Below, in pieces: positions 1 to 5,014 of a DNA stretch of 5,014 bases. Source of the stretch: an uncultured Ellagibacter sp. (GTDB taxonomy: Bacteria > Actinomycetota > Coriobacteriia > Coriobacteriales > Eggerthellaceae); assembly GCA_934613165.1 (NCBI GenBank), contig CAKTSW010000141.1, positions 1 to 5,014 on the forward strand. Reading direction: 5' to 3'. Both the position numbers and the translations under genes were made by a program. The notes below the pieces were generated by a model. The model saw only the letters and a list, made by a program, of their open reading frames with translations, had not been told where the DNA came from and did not search any database. Positions within the stretch are counted from its first letter, which is position 1; the number at the start of each line of letters is the position of its first letter.

Positions 1-1
1 G

Positions 2-8
2 CTCCTCT
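2..8 (-). promoter_or_regulatory. Probable ribosome binding site of a gene starting just beyond the left edge
   Basis: Read on the minus strand, this is AGAGGAG, a strong Shine-Dalgarno match, 40 bases after the parB stop codon. The start codon would fall a few bases outside the window. This suggests that the parAB transcript continues into a third gene; no terminator hairpin is visible in the 48 bases after parB. It is inferred from motif and context only. Confidence 0.35.
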
Positions 9-48
9 ACCCTTCTTCAACTCGTTTTGCGTCCTTCGAACGTGATGC

Positions 49-1128
49 CTAGTTTCCGAGGGAGTCTTGCTGTTGTTCGATTTCCCGTATCAGCATCTTG
101 ATTTCGCCGATGAGCTTGTAGTCGGCTTCTCCACCCACCTTATCGGCTCGTTTCAAGGCGTTTTTCGCGGTTTTCAAGTAGCCGTCGATGTCTTTCGGCT
201 TGCGGTCTGTCGTGGCTTTCTTCACGACGGTTTTCGGATCCGGTTGACTTGATAGCGTTTCTTCCGCTTCTAGCGTGTCGTGCGGTCGGTTTTTCACCTC
301 ATCGATGAGCACGGTGATCTGGTCGGTCGTGAGCTCGTCGGTTTTCACCGTGTTGATGATGTAGTTCTGCTTCTCGCCTGGAAGCTTTGAGATGGCCTCC
401 GCCTGGGTTTGGGTGATGTCGCCTGCGTCGAGGAGGTCGTTCCCTTCCTTAGCAAGGTTCCTAGCTATATTGAGAAGCGTCTGCGCGGTGCGTTCGGAGA
501 CCCCGAAATGCTCGGCCAAGACGGTTTTGGTGTTGCGCCCCTTAAGCGATGGGTCGTCTTTGCGCCATTCAACGAGCTTGTCGGCAAGCACCTTGAAACC
601 TTGTGCTCGCTCTGACGGCGAGATGTTGCGCTGGCCCATGTTGCTCGAGTGCATGATGAACTCGGCTTGCTCATCGGAAAGCGCTCCGAGCTTATGGCAT
701 CGACCGGGAACCATGCGCCACGCATCGCCGTATTTCTCGGCGAGAAGCTTGCATGCCCTCCAACGACGCTCGCCGTCGACGATTTGCACGCCGTCTTCCG
801 TCTCACGAAGGATGAGTGGCTCGACTTCCTTCGAATTGTAAATCAGACCAGCGAGGTTCTTGACGTCCTCTTCGGTGATTTTATACGAGTTATTGGGGTT
901 CGGCTTGATGTCCTCGATGTCGAACCAGTCGAAGCCCATTTCAGCGAGAAGCGTGTTACGACGGTTGTCGTTCGCCATCTTATCGGTGATCGAGGCATCT
1001 TGGTTGTTGCGCGCGTTGAACGCAGCCACACGCATCTCGTCTTCAGAAAGCGTGTTGCTTTTCGTGATGACGTTCGCCGCCGCTCCTCCGTTTTTGGCAA
1101 TGGCTGCCTGTAATTTCTTCCTAGGCAT
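49..1128 (-). CDS. parB: ParB-family partition protein (CTPase / HTH type)
   Basis: This is the DNA-binding partner of a ParA ATPase, expected to load on a parS-like centromere and segregate the replicon. The 359-residue protein shows the family order. A ParB/sulfiredoxin-fold N-terminal domain runs from about residue 68 and has the nucleotide-binding motif GERRWRA at 119-125. A box II-like segment follows (N163-x2-Q166-R167, then S170-P171-x-E173). Next is a helix-turn-helix at about 200-222 (KTVLAEHFGVSERTAQ). The C-terminal third (about 280-359) is charged, with a lysine-rich linker and a final helix likely to dimerise. The first 60 or so residues form a polar, Asn-rich extension ahead of the usual domain, where ParA-stimulating peptides often lie. 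The ATG overlaps the end of parA by 8 bases, and GAGGA lies 6-7 bases upstream, so the two are translationally coupled. Length is normal for plasmid ParB. Family assignment is secure; the centromere it binds is not known. Confidence 0.93.
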   Translation of the reverse strand: MPRKKLQAAIAKNGGAAANVITKSNTLSEDEMRVAAFNARNNQDASITDKMANDNRRNTLLAEMGFDWFDIEDIKPNPNNSYKITEEDVKNLAGLIYNSKEVEPLILRETEDGVQIVDGERRWRACKLLAEKYGDAWRMVPGRCHKLGALSDEQAEFIMHSSNMGQRNISPSERAQGFKVLADKLVEWRKDDPSLKGRNTKTVLAEHFGVSERTAQTLLNIARNLAKEGNDLLDAGDITQTQAEAISKLPGEKQNYIINTVKTDELTTDQITVLIDEVKNRPHDTLEAEETLSSQPDPKTVVKKATTDRKPKDIDGYLKTAKNALKRADKVGGEADYKLIGEIKMLIREIEQQQDSLGN

Positions 1129-2122
1129 TCATTTCCTCGATTTCCTGTGCGAGCAAGCGATACTGCATACCCGGTTTGCTGTCGGGCGCGTACGTGATAA
1201 GCGGCTCCATCGCGAGGCTCGCCTCGGGAACGACGGTGCTCTTCTCGATCTTCGTGTTGAAGTACTCTGCGTTCGGGATCGCTTCCTTCAGCAGTTCACA
1301 ACCGACCTTGTAAGCCGATGTCTTTCGCTCGATCATCGTTTGGAGGATCTTCCAATGCTGGGGGAGGCGCCTGCGCTCTTTTGCCGTCCGGTTGATCGTG
1401 TCGATTGTCTGGGAAAGGCCTGCAATAGCGAAACCGTCGACTTTGATGGGGATGATGATGTGTGAGGCGTTGTTTCCCGCTTCGAGTGCGACGATCGCGT
1501 TCGTTGTCGTCATGTCAAGGCGCGGGCCGCAGTCGATGATGATGTAGTCGAACTTCTCTTCACCGTCCTTGGCCATTTCTTCGACAAGGTCTTCGATGGC
1601 GTAGCAAAGCCTCGTGTCAACGCCTCCGGCGATTTCCGCCTTCAGACGAGTGTCGGCATCCGCGAATCGGAAGTTCGAGGGAACGCAGTACACGTTCTCG
1701 TAGTCGGTCGGCTTCATGACTTCGCGAAGCGTTTTGCGCTGCCCGTTCGGCGTGGTCTGGTAAAGAACGTCCGCGATGCACGCTTCTTCGGAGCGGGGAT
1801 CGTATACGCGGAGGCTTTGGCTGACGTTGCCCTGGCCGTCCATGTCGATTACGAGGACTTTGTATCCCATTTCCGAAAGGCAAACGGCAAGGCAAGTACA
1901 GGTTGTTGTTTTGGCGACGCCGCCTTTGTAGCTCATGATGGAAATGATCGTCGGCTTTTCCGCCGATTGCGTCAGTTGGCCGTTGAGGAGCAGGTCGGCG
2001 AGTTGGGATTTGTTGAGCCCTCTTCTTTCCGCTTCGCGCTCGAGCTCTTCAACGGTCTCTCTTCCCAGGGAAAGAGACTGCTGCTGCTTTTCCCCACCTT
2101 TCGACTTGCCTTTTGTGGCCAT
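1121..2122 (-). CDS. parA: ParA-family partition ATPase with N-terminal ribbon-helix-helix-like domain
   Basis: This is the cytoplasmic ATPase of a partition system, which binds nucleoid DNA when ATP-bound and is driven by ParB. The 333-residue protein has the deviant Walker A motif KGGVAKTTT at 66-74, the A' motif with D93 and D95 (IDMDGQGN), and a Walker B (YIIIDCGP) with D197. Residues 15-46 look like a ribbon-helix-helix unit: a short strand (QSLSL), a helix (RETVEELEREAERRG), a turn, and a second helix (NKSQLADLLL). Many ParA proteins of this size carry a helix-turn-helix there instead. The start at 2122 is preferred over the upstream in-frame ATG at 2185. It has AAAGAGG five bases upstream, and residue 1 leads straight into a basic linker. 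The 2185 ATG has only a weak site and lies inside a candidate -10 box. The gene overlaps parB by 8 bases. It is probably autoregulated through the DNA-binding domain, which is inference. Confidence 0.93.
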   Translation of the reverse strand: MATKGKSKGGEKQQQSLSLGRETVEELEREAERRGLNKSQLADLLLNGQLTQSAEKPTIISIMSYKGGVAKTTTCTCLAVCLSEMGYKVLVIDMDGQGNVSQSLRVYDPRSEEACIADVLYQTTPNGQRKTLREVMKPTDYENVYCVPSNFRFADADTRLKAEIAGGVDTRLCYAIEDLVEEMAKDGEEKFDYIIIDCGPRLDMTTTNAIVALEAGNNASHIIIPIKVDGFAIAGLSQTIDTINRTAKERRRLPQHWKILQTMIERKTSAYKVGCELLKEAIPNAEYFNTKIEKSTVVPEASLAMEPLITYAPDSKPGMQYRLLAQEIEEMNA

Positions 2123-2127
2123 CGGAA

Positions 2128-2134
2128 CCTCTTT
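2128..2134 (-). promoter_or_regulatory. Ribosome binding site fixing the parA start
   Basis: The minus strand reads AAAGAGG, five bases before the ATG at 2122. The alternative upstream ATG (2185) has only GAG in a poor context, so this site decides the start. Confidence 0.7.
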
Positions 2135-2147
2135 CATCGAAGAACGA

Positions 2148-2173
2148 CTATTCGATAATCGATTCCTATTCGA
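2148..2173. repeat. Direct octamer repeat CTATTCGA, possible parA operator
   Basis: CTATTCGA occurs at 2148-2155 and again at 2166-2173, a period of 18 bp, with the palindrome AATCGATT (2157-2164) between them. Further TCGA tetramers flank the pair at 2137 and 2201. The pair lies just downstream of the proximal parA promoter candidate, where a repressor would block transcription. Ribbon-helix-helix proteins commonly bind short repeats of this size. The link to the N-terminal domain of ParA is inference. Confidence 0.35.
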
Positions 2174-2183
2174 AATTTTCTTC

Positions 2184-2212
2184 ATTTTAGGCTCATTTTC
2201 TCGAATTTGGAA
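2184..2212 (-). promoter_or_regulatory. Candidate proximal promoter of parAB
   Basis: On the minus strand TTCCAA (2207-2212) and TAAAAT (2184-2189, five of six bases of the consensus) are separated by exactly 17 bases. Initiation would be near 2177, leaving a leader of about 55 bases before the parA ATG. The -35 box is poor, so an activator may be needed, or the distal promoter may be the real one. Palindrome 1 ends immediately upstream of the -35 box. Confidence 0.4.
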
Positions 2213-2213
2213 C

Positions 2214-2230
2214 TGTGCAGCGGCTGCACA
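2214..2230. repeat. Palindrome 1 of five (TGTGCAG-N3-CTGCACA)
   Basis: Two perfect 7-base arms are separated by CGG. Outside the core the next pair is mismatched (C/C), then AA/TT pairs again. It is the member nearest parA, sitting between the two parA promoter candidates: just upstream of the proximal -35 box, and at about +9 to +25 of the distal promoter. That is a sensible place for an operator or a leader hairpin. Confidence 0.75.
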
Positions 2231-2245
2231 CTTATCGTTTTCGCC

Positions 2246-2274
2246 ATTGTATCGACTCTATTGTTGTAAAACAA
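2246..2274 (-). promoter_or_regulatory. Candidate distal promoter of parAB
   Basis: On the minus strand TTGTTT (2269-2274) and TACAAT (2246-2251, five of six bases) are separated by 17 bases. A small inverted repeat (TTGTT-N4-AACAA) covers the -35 box and the start of the spacer. Initiation near 2239 would put palindrome 1 at the very start of the transcript. It competes with the proximal candidate; I cannot choose between them from sequence alone. Confidence 0.4.
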
Positions 2275-2350
2275 CCCATACTGATAACTTTTTTGGTAAA
2301 TTGCTGGATTTGTCTTTCGATTGATTTCCAGCGGTGTCGCTGCATCCTGT

Positions 2351-2377
2351 TCTTCTGTGCAGTCACTGCACAGAAGA
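2351..2377. repeat. Palindrome 2 of five, 12-base arms
   Basis: The core is the same as palindrome 1, with spacer TCA. The arms extend perfectly outward by TCTTC/GAAGA to 12 bases each. Its centre lies 142 bp from palindrome 1 and 68 bp from palindrome 3. There is no T-run on either side, so it is not an ordinary terminator. Confidence 0.85.
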
Positions 2378-2414
2378 GTTTCTGCTCGATGCTCCCCTGC
2401 CCTGAAATCATCTT

Positions 2415-2449
2415 TTCCACCACTGTGCAGTCGCTGCACAGTGGTGGAA
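2415..2449. repeat. Palindrome 3 of five, 16-base arms
   Basis: The core spacer is TCG. The outer arms TTCCACCAC/GTGGTGGAA pair perfectly, giving a 35-bp near-perfect palindrome. The outer sequence differs from palindrome 2 yet remains self-complementary, so pairing rather than sequence seems to be conserved outside the core. Confidence 0.88.
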
Positions 2450-2502
2450 TCGGAGATAGGACTCGTGTGGATTATCTGAGGTGACATTGATTGGGAGATC
2501 CC

Positions 2503-2525
2503 TACCGCGCAGCGACTGCACAGTA
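2503..2525. repeat. Palindrome 4 of five, divergent copy
   Basis: The plus strand has CGCGCAG, CGA, CTGCACA, with TAC/GTA outside. The two departures from the core are both C/A mismatches on the plus strand. On the minus strand they become G-T in DNA and G-U wobbles in RNA, so a minus-strand transcript would still form the stem. Confidence 0.7.
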
Positions 2526-2563
2526 AAGAAATCGAGTTGCATTCTATTCGATGGATGATTGGT

Positions 2564-2602
2564 TCTTTCGCCACTGTGCAACAACTGCACAGTGGCGAAA
2601 GA
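2564..2602. repeat. Palindrome 5 of five, longest arms
   Basis: The core arms are TGTGCA and TGCACA around ACAAC. The outer arms TCTTTCGCCAC/GTGGCGAAAGA pair perfectly, giving 17-base arms over 39 bp. The innermost core pair is A/C on the plus strand, which is again a U-G wobble on the minus strand. Its centre is 69 bp from palindrome 4. Confidence 0.88.
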
Positions 2603-2615
2603 CCGTATTGACAAG

Positions 2616-2642
2616 ACTTTACGCCTCAAGAGGACATGTCAA
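2616..2642 (-). promoter_or_regulatory. Weak promoter candidate that would transcribe the palindrome array
   Basis: The minus strand has a consensus -35 box TTGACA (2637-2642). A moderate -10 box TAAAGT (2616-2621, four of six bases) follows after a short 15-base spacer. Transcription starting near 2609 would run through all five palindromes towards parA. A second TTGACA on the plus strand (2608-2613) faces it and lacks a good -10 box. The short spacer makes this uncertain. Confidence 0.25.
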
Positions 2643-2732
2643 AAAAGGAAGAGAGAATATGGAAGGGGGAGGGGCTTTTATTTCCTGTTGCGATAGCAGA
2701 GGCCATGGGCAATCCGTGGAGTACAGCTCTTC

Positions 2733-3374
<642 letters not shown>

Positions 3375-3386
3375 GATTCTCCAATC

Positions 3387-3421
3387 GTAACGTTACCAGT
3401 TTACTTTAGCTAACTATTATA
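3387..3421 (-). promoter_or_regulatory. Methyltransferase promoter region with two small palindromes
   Basis: The minus strand has a perfect -10 box TATAAT (3416-3421). At a 16-base spacing the -35 position holds only a weak match (TTCGTC). Initiation would be near 3409. TTAGCTAA (3406-3413) covers the start point and GTAACGTTAC (3387-3396) lies in the short leader; both are perfect palindromes suited to a repressor. The leader is about 35 bases long and leads to GGAG and the ATG. Confidence 0.5.
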
Positions 3422-3735
3422 AACGCTTTAACAAACGGACGAAAGGGTAGGCGACTCGAACGTGAGAGGTGCAGAGCAGGGGAGACTCCTCGAAGGGAAT
3501 CAAGGTTGATAAAACGCAAAATAAAGTTAGAGTCCTAAACGGTGTCGATTGATCTCATCGCGGGGCATGCCTTGGCACAAGCTTGGACGACTCCTTTGAG
3601 CCTTCGGAATCGAACCGCGCCGAAACACGAAGGGCGACGAATTGCGGGAATAGGGAGTTCTGCCGCAGGTTTGTCCACCCGATTTGCAACCCCGTTGCGC
3701 CATGCCATTTCGATGCCCGACTCTTCAAAAGGCCG
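3422..3735. other. Intergenic stretch without a recognisable gene
   Basis: There are only short open frames here, with no convincing start, ribosome site or recognisable protein similarity. Small features are GGAG-A-CTCC near 3480-3490 and GCAAC-CCC-GTTGC near 3685-3697. Neither is followed by a T-run, so I see no terminator for the LysR gene that ends at 3736. Some minus-strand pieces resemble a tRNA T-loop (GGTTCGATTCC near 3607-3617), but no cloverleaf can be built around them. It may be decayed sequence. Confidence 0.4.
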
Positions 3736-4617
3736 CTAGTCGAAAGTCTCCGCGTTGCCCTTCAGTTCGTTGATGAACCGGTTGATGGTGATGAAATTGT
3801 CGGAGACCGCGGCGTAGATCGCGTAAATGTGCCAGTTGAGGCGCGGGTCGTTGATGGGGATGGCGAGCGTCCTCGGAGGAGTCGATGCCGAATACGTATC
3901 GGTCACGATCGCCCCCCGTGTCGCTGCGCTTGATGATGTGGAGCATCGATCCGGTGCTTGTGACGGTGCTTATCCGGTCTTCGCTGAAATTAAGCGACCC
4001 CAAAAGGTCGAAAAGGGGCTTGTACTGAAACTGCGGATCGGGCATGAGTACGAAGGGGATATCCCTCAAATCGGCCAAGGAATAGGTTGTTTTCCTCGCC
4101 AGCTTCGATTTTCACCGACAAGAAGGTACGCTGCGGAAGTCGAGATGAGCTGCGAATTGCACCCCGGGAAATCTTGCTTCATCGAAGACACGATTGCGAC
4201 GTCGGACTTCCCGTCGTGCACGCGTTCGTAGCGTTCCTTGCCGCTGACCTCAACTATCTTGCTCGACATGATTCGCCGTTCAACCGCGACGCTTATTTCC
4301 TTTGGCGCGCCTGAAAACAGGTTGTGGCTGATGGATATCCTGATGGGCGATTGCACCTGGCTGGGCTTTTGGCAAAGCAGGCGCATGTTCTCCTCGATGT
4401 CGAGAATGGACTGCGCCTGCCGATCGATGATTTCCCCCAGCGGCGTAAGCTGCATGGAATTTCCTTTCCTGACGAAGAGGGATGCATGCAGCTCCGCCTC
4501 GAGACCTTTGATGGATCGAGAAACGTTCTGCCTGCTCGTGAAGCACTTCTGGGCGGCCTTCGCAAACGAATGCTCTTGCGCTGCCATGGTGAAGTAGCGA
4601 AGTTGTTCGATTTCCAT
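3736..4617 (-). pseudogene. LysR-type transcriptional regulator, broken by two compensating frameshifts
   Basis: The N-terminal winged helix-turn-helix is intact. It starts MEIEQLRYF, with SFAKAAQKCFTSRQNVSRSI at 17-36 and FVRKGNSMQLTPLG following. The effector-binding domain begins normally and then loses frame after about residue 170 (VGEN), near 4106-4112, where one base seems to be missing; the original frame hits TGA at 4066-4068. The next frame continues as SKLARKTTYSLADLRDIPFV and on to HIIKRSDTG. There a run of six C on the plus strand (3912-3917) appears one base too long. With five, the protein resumes in the original frame as GAIVTDTYSAST, then TLAIPINDPRLNWHIYAIY, to a TAG at 3736. 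The repaired product is 293 residues, a normal LysR length. The ATG at 4617 has GGGAGGG upstream; an earlier in-frame ATG (4671) only adds an unrelated tail. Homopolymer sequencing error is the main alternative to true inactivation. Orientation suggests that it regulates the divergent oxidoreductase. Confidence 0.85.
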
Positions 4618-4645
4618 GCGCAGTCCCTCCCTACGGGCGACGTCA

Positions 4646-4693
4646 GAGCTCCGGTCATGCTGAACTCGCAAGGCGGCTGCTCGGAGCTGTCAA
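4646..4693. promoter_or_regulatory. Divergent control region between the LysR gene and the oxidoreductase
   Basis: The minus strand has a consensus -35 box TTGACA (4688-4693), but no good -10 box is seen at the right distance. An inverted repeat AGCTCCG (4647-4653) / CGGAGCT (4682-4688) spans 42 bp and overlaps it. LysR-type regulators usually bind partly dyadic sites between themselves and a divergent target, so this is a candidate site. No convincing plus-strand promoter is visible; weak boxes lie around 4699-4717. Confidence 0.3.
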
Positions 4694-4738
4694 TGAAATT
4701 GTACCAGTGTCTCTATTTCTGTCTCTTCTTGGATGCTT

Positions 4739-4785
4739 TCTCGGTCTCGAAAATGGAGACAGGGGGGAAGCGAAAGCTTCCGAGA
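4739..4785 (+). ncRNA. Possible structured leader (three-way junction) of the oxidoreductase mRNA
   Basis: Three perfectly paired 5-base stems fit together without conflict. P1 is TCTCG (4739-4743) with CGAGA (4781-4785). P2 is GTCTC (4744-4748) with GAGAC (4756-4760). P3 is GAAGC (4767-4771) with GCTTC (4776-4780), closed by a GAAA tetraloop. P1 abuts both P2 and P3, and the only junction linker is AGGGGG (4761-4766). The structure ends about 10 bases before the ribosome site of the downstream gene, so it could affect translation. I do not recognise it as a known riboswitch. Alternatively, GTCTC-N7-GAGAC is a DNA operator for the LysR protein; extra GTCTC copies lie at 4709 and 4721. Confidence 0.35.
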
Positions 4786-4807
4786 TTTCTGAGAGAGAGG
4801 GGTATTC

Positions 4808-5014
4808 ATGTCCGATGCAGTCACTCAAGTTGGAAATGAAACCATTTGGAGAACCTGCGCGTGGTCTCCCCCGGGATGTCACCCGGTCGGTTGTGGGTTT
4901 CTCGTCCACGTCGAGGACGGGAAGGTCACCAAGGTCGAGGGCGATCCGGAGCATCCCATCGCCCACGGGGCCCTGTGCGCTCGCTGCCTCGCCTTGCCCG
5001 AGTATATGTACCAC
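4808..5014 (+). CDS. Molybdopterin oxidoreductase, catalytic subunit (N-terminal fragment)
   Basis: The first 69 residues of a DMSO-reductase-family molybdenum enzyme are present; the gene runs off the right edge. Visible is the N-terminal iron-sulfur domain, with cysteines at 17, 24, 29, 57 and 60. The signature is TCAWSPPGCHPVGCG, then VHVEDGKVTKVEGDPEHP, then GALCARCLALPEY, which match the family's [4Fe-4S] site and the strand-turn before the pterin domain. The ATG at 4808 has AGAGGGG seven bases upstream and an in-frame TGA at 4790-4792, so this start is firm. It leaves only 16 residues before the first cysteine, with no twin-arginine signal, so the enzyme is probably cytoplasmic or attached from the inside. 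Substrate cannot be told; relatives in gut Eggerthellaceae act on small organic electron acceptors or catechols. The divergent LysR gene is the likely regulator. Confidence 0.9.
   Translation, partial: MSDAVTQVGNETIWRTCAWSPPGCHPVGCGFLVHVEDGKVTKVEGDPEHPIAHGALCARCLALPEYMYH

Noticed and set aside
2123..2185. Extension of parA to the ATG at 2185
   Set aside because: The 21 extra residues are low-complexity, the ribosome site is weak, and the codon overlaps a candidate -10 box; 2122 has a clear AAAGAGG.
2182..2574. 130-codon minus-strand open frame across the palindrome array
   Set aside because: The frame has repeated VQxLHS peptides that are only translations of the palindromes, no good ribosome site, and no recognisable domain.
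2351..2602. Palindromes 2-5 as a series of rho-independent terminators
   Set aside because: None is followed by a T-run on either strand, and the conserved core sequence is not expected for terminators.
2214..2602. CRISPR array
   Set aside because: The repeats are short palindromes with irregular 50-125 bp gaps, and no cas gene is present.
3430..3460. tRNA remnant or attachment core suggested by GGCGACTCGAACG
   Set aside because: Only a T-loop-like string is present, without stems; no integrase or second copy of the sequence is seen in the window.
3600..3625. tRNA gene on the minus strand suggested by GGTTCGATTCC
   Set aside because: The T-stem pairs at only about three of five positions, and no anticodon arm or acceptor stem can be assembled around it.
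3542..3933. Plus-strand open frames of 65 and 116 codons downstream of and overlapping the LysR gene
   Set aside because: The starts lack ribosome sites, the frames overlap the LysR coding sequence antisense, and the peptides match nothing recognisable.

Overview
The window reads as accessory DNA from an actinobacterium of the Coriobacteriia, most likely Eggerthellaceae. This is inferred from the right-hand pair: a LysR-type regulator transcribed divergently from a cofactor-dense molybdopterin oxidoreductase, an arrangement that family carries in many copies. The base composition looks moderate in GC, with an AT-richer intergenic stretch around 2123-2350. All complete genes lie on the minus strand. 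Only the truncated oxidoreductase at the right edge is on the plus strand.

Left part (1-2122): an overlapping parA-parB operon on the minus strand. ParB is a CTPase-type ParB with a central helix-turn-helix. ParA is a deviant-Walker ATPase whose N-terminus looks like a ribbon-helix-helix DNA-binding domain. This is a plasmid/ICE-type segregation cassette. A good ribosome binding site ends at the left edge, so the operon probably continues into a further gene.

Middle (2123-2732): about 600 bp without a gene, holding two candidate parA promoters, a short direct repeat, and five dispersed palindromes with the core TGTGCAG-N3-CTGCACA. On the minus strand the 5' arm is identical in all five. The three core departures from perfect pairing that are A/C on the plus strand become G-U pairs in a minus-strand RNA, and the outer arms differ in sequence but still pair. 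The array is either the centromere/operator set of parAB or a multi-hairpin RNA or leader. It is the most interesting signal here.

Next (2733-3421): a class I SAM-dependent methyltransferase with its own promoter. Its 3' end contains a terminator-like hairpin that points in the plus direction, where no gene is known. The stretch 3422-3735 holds nothing I recognise.

Right part (3736-5014): a LysR-type regulator gene broken by two opposite single-base shifts about 190 bp apart (true decay or sequencing error), then a divergent regulatory region, then the start of the molybdopterin oxidoreductase. The leader of the latter can fold into a compact three-way junction. The regulator probably controls, or once controlled, the oxidoreductase.
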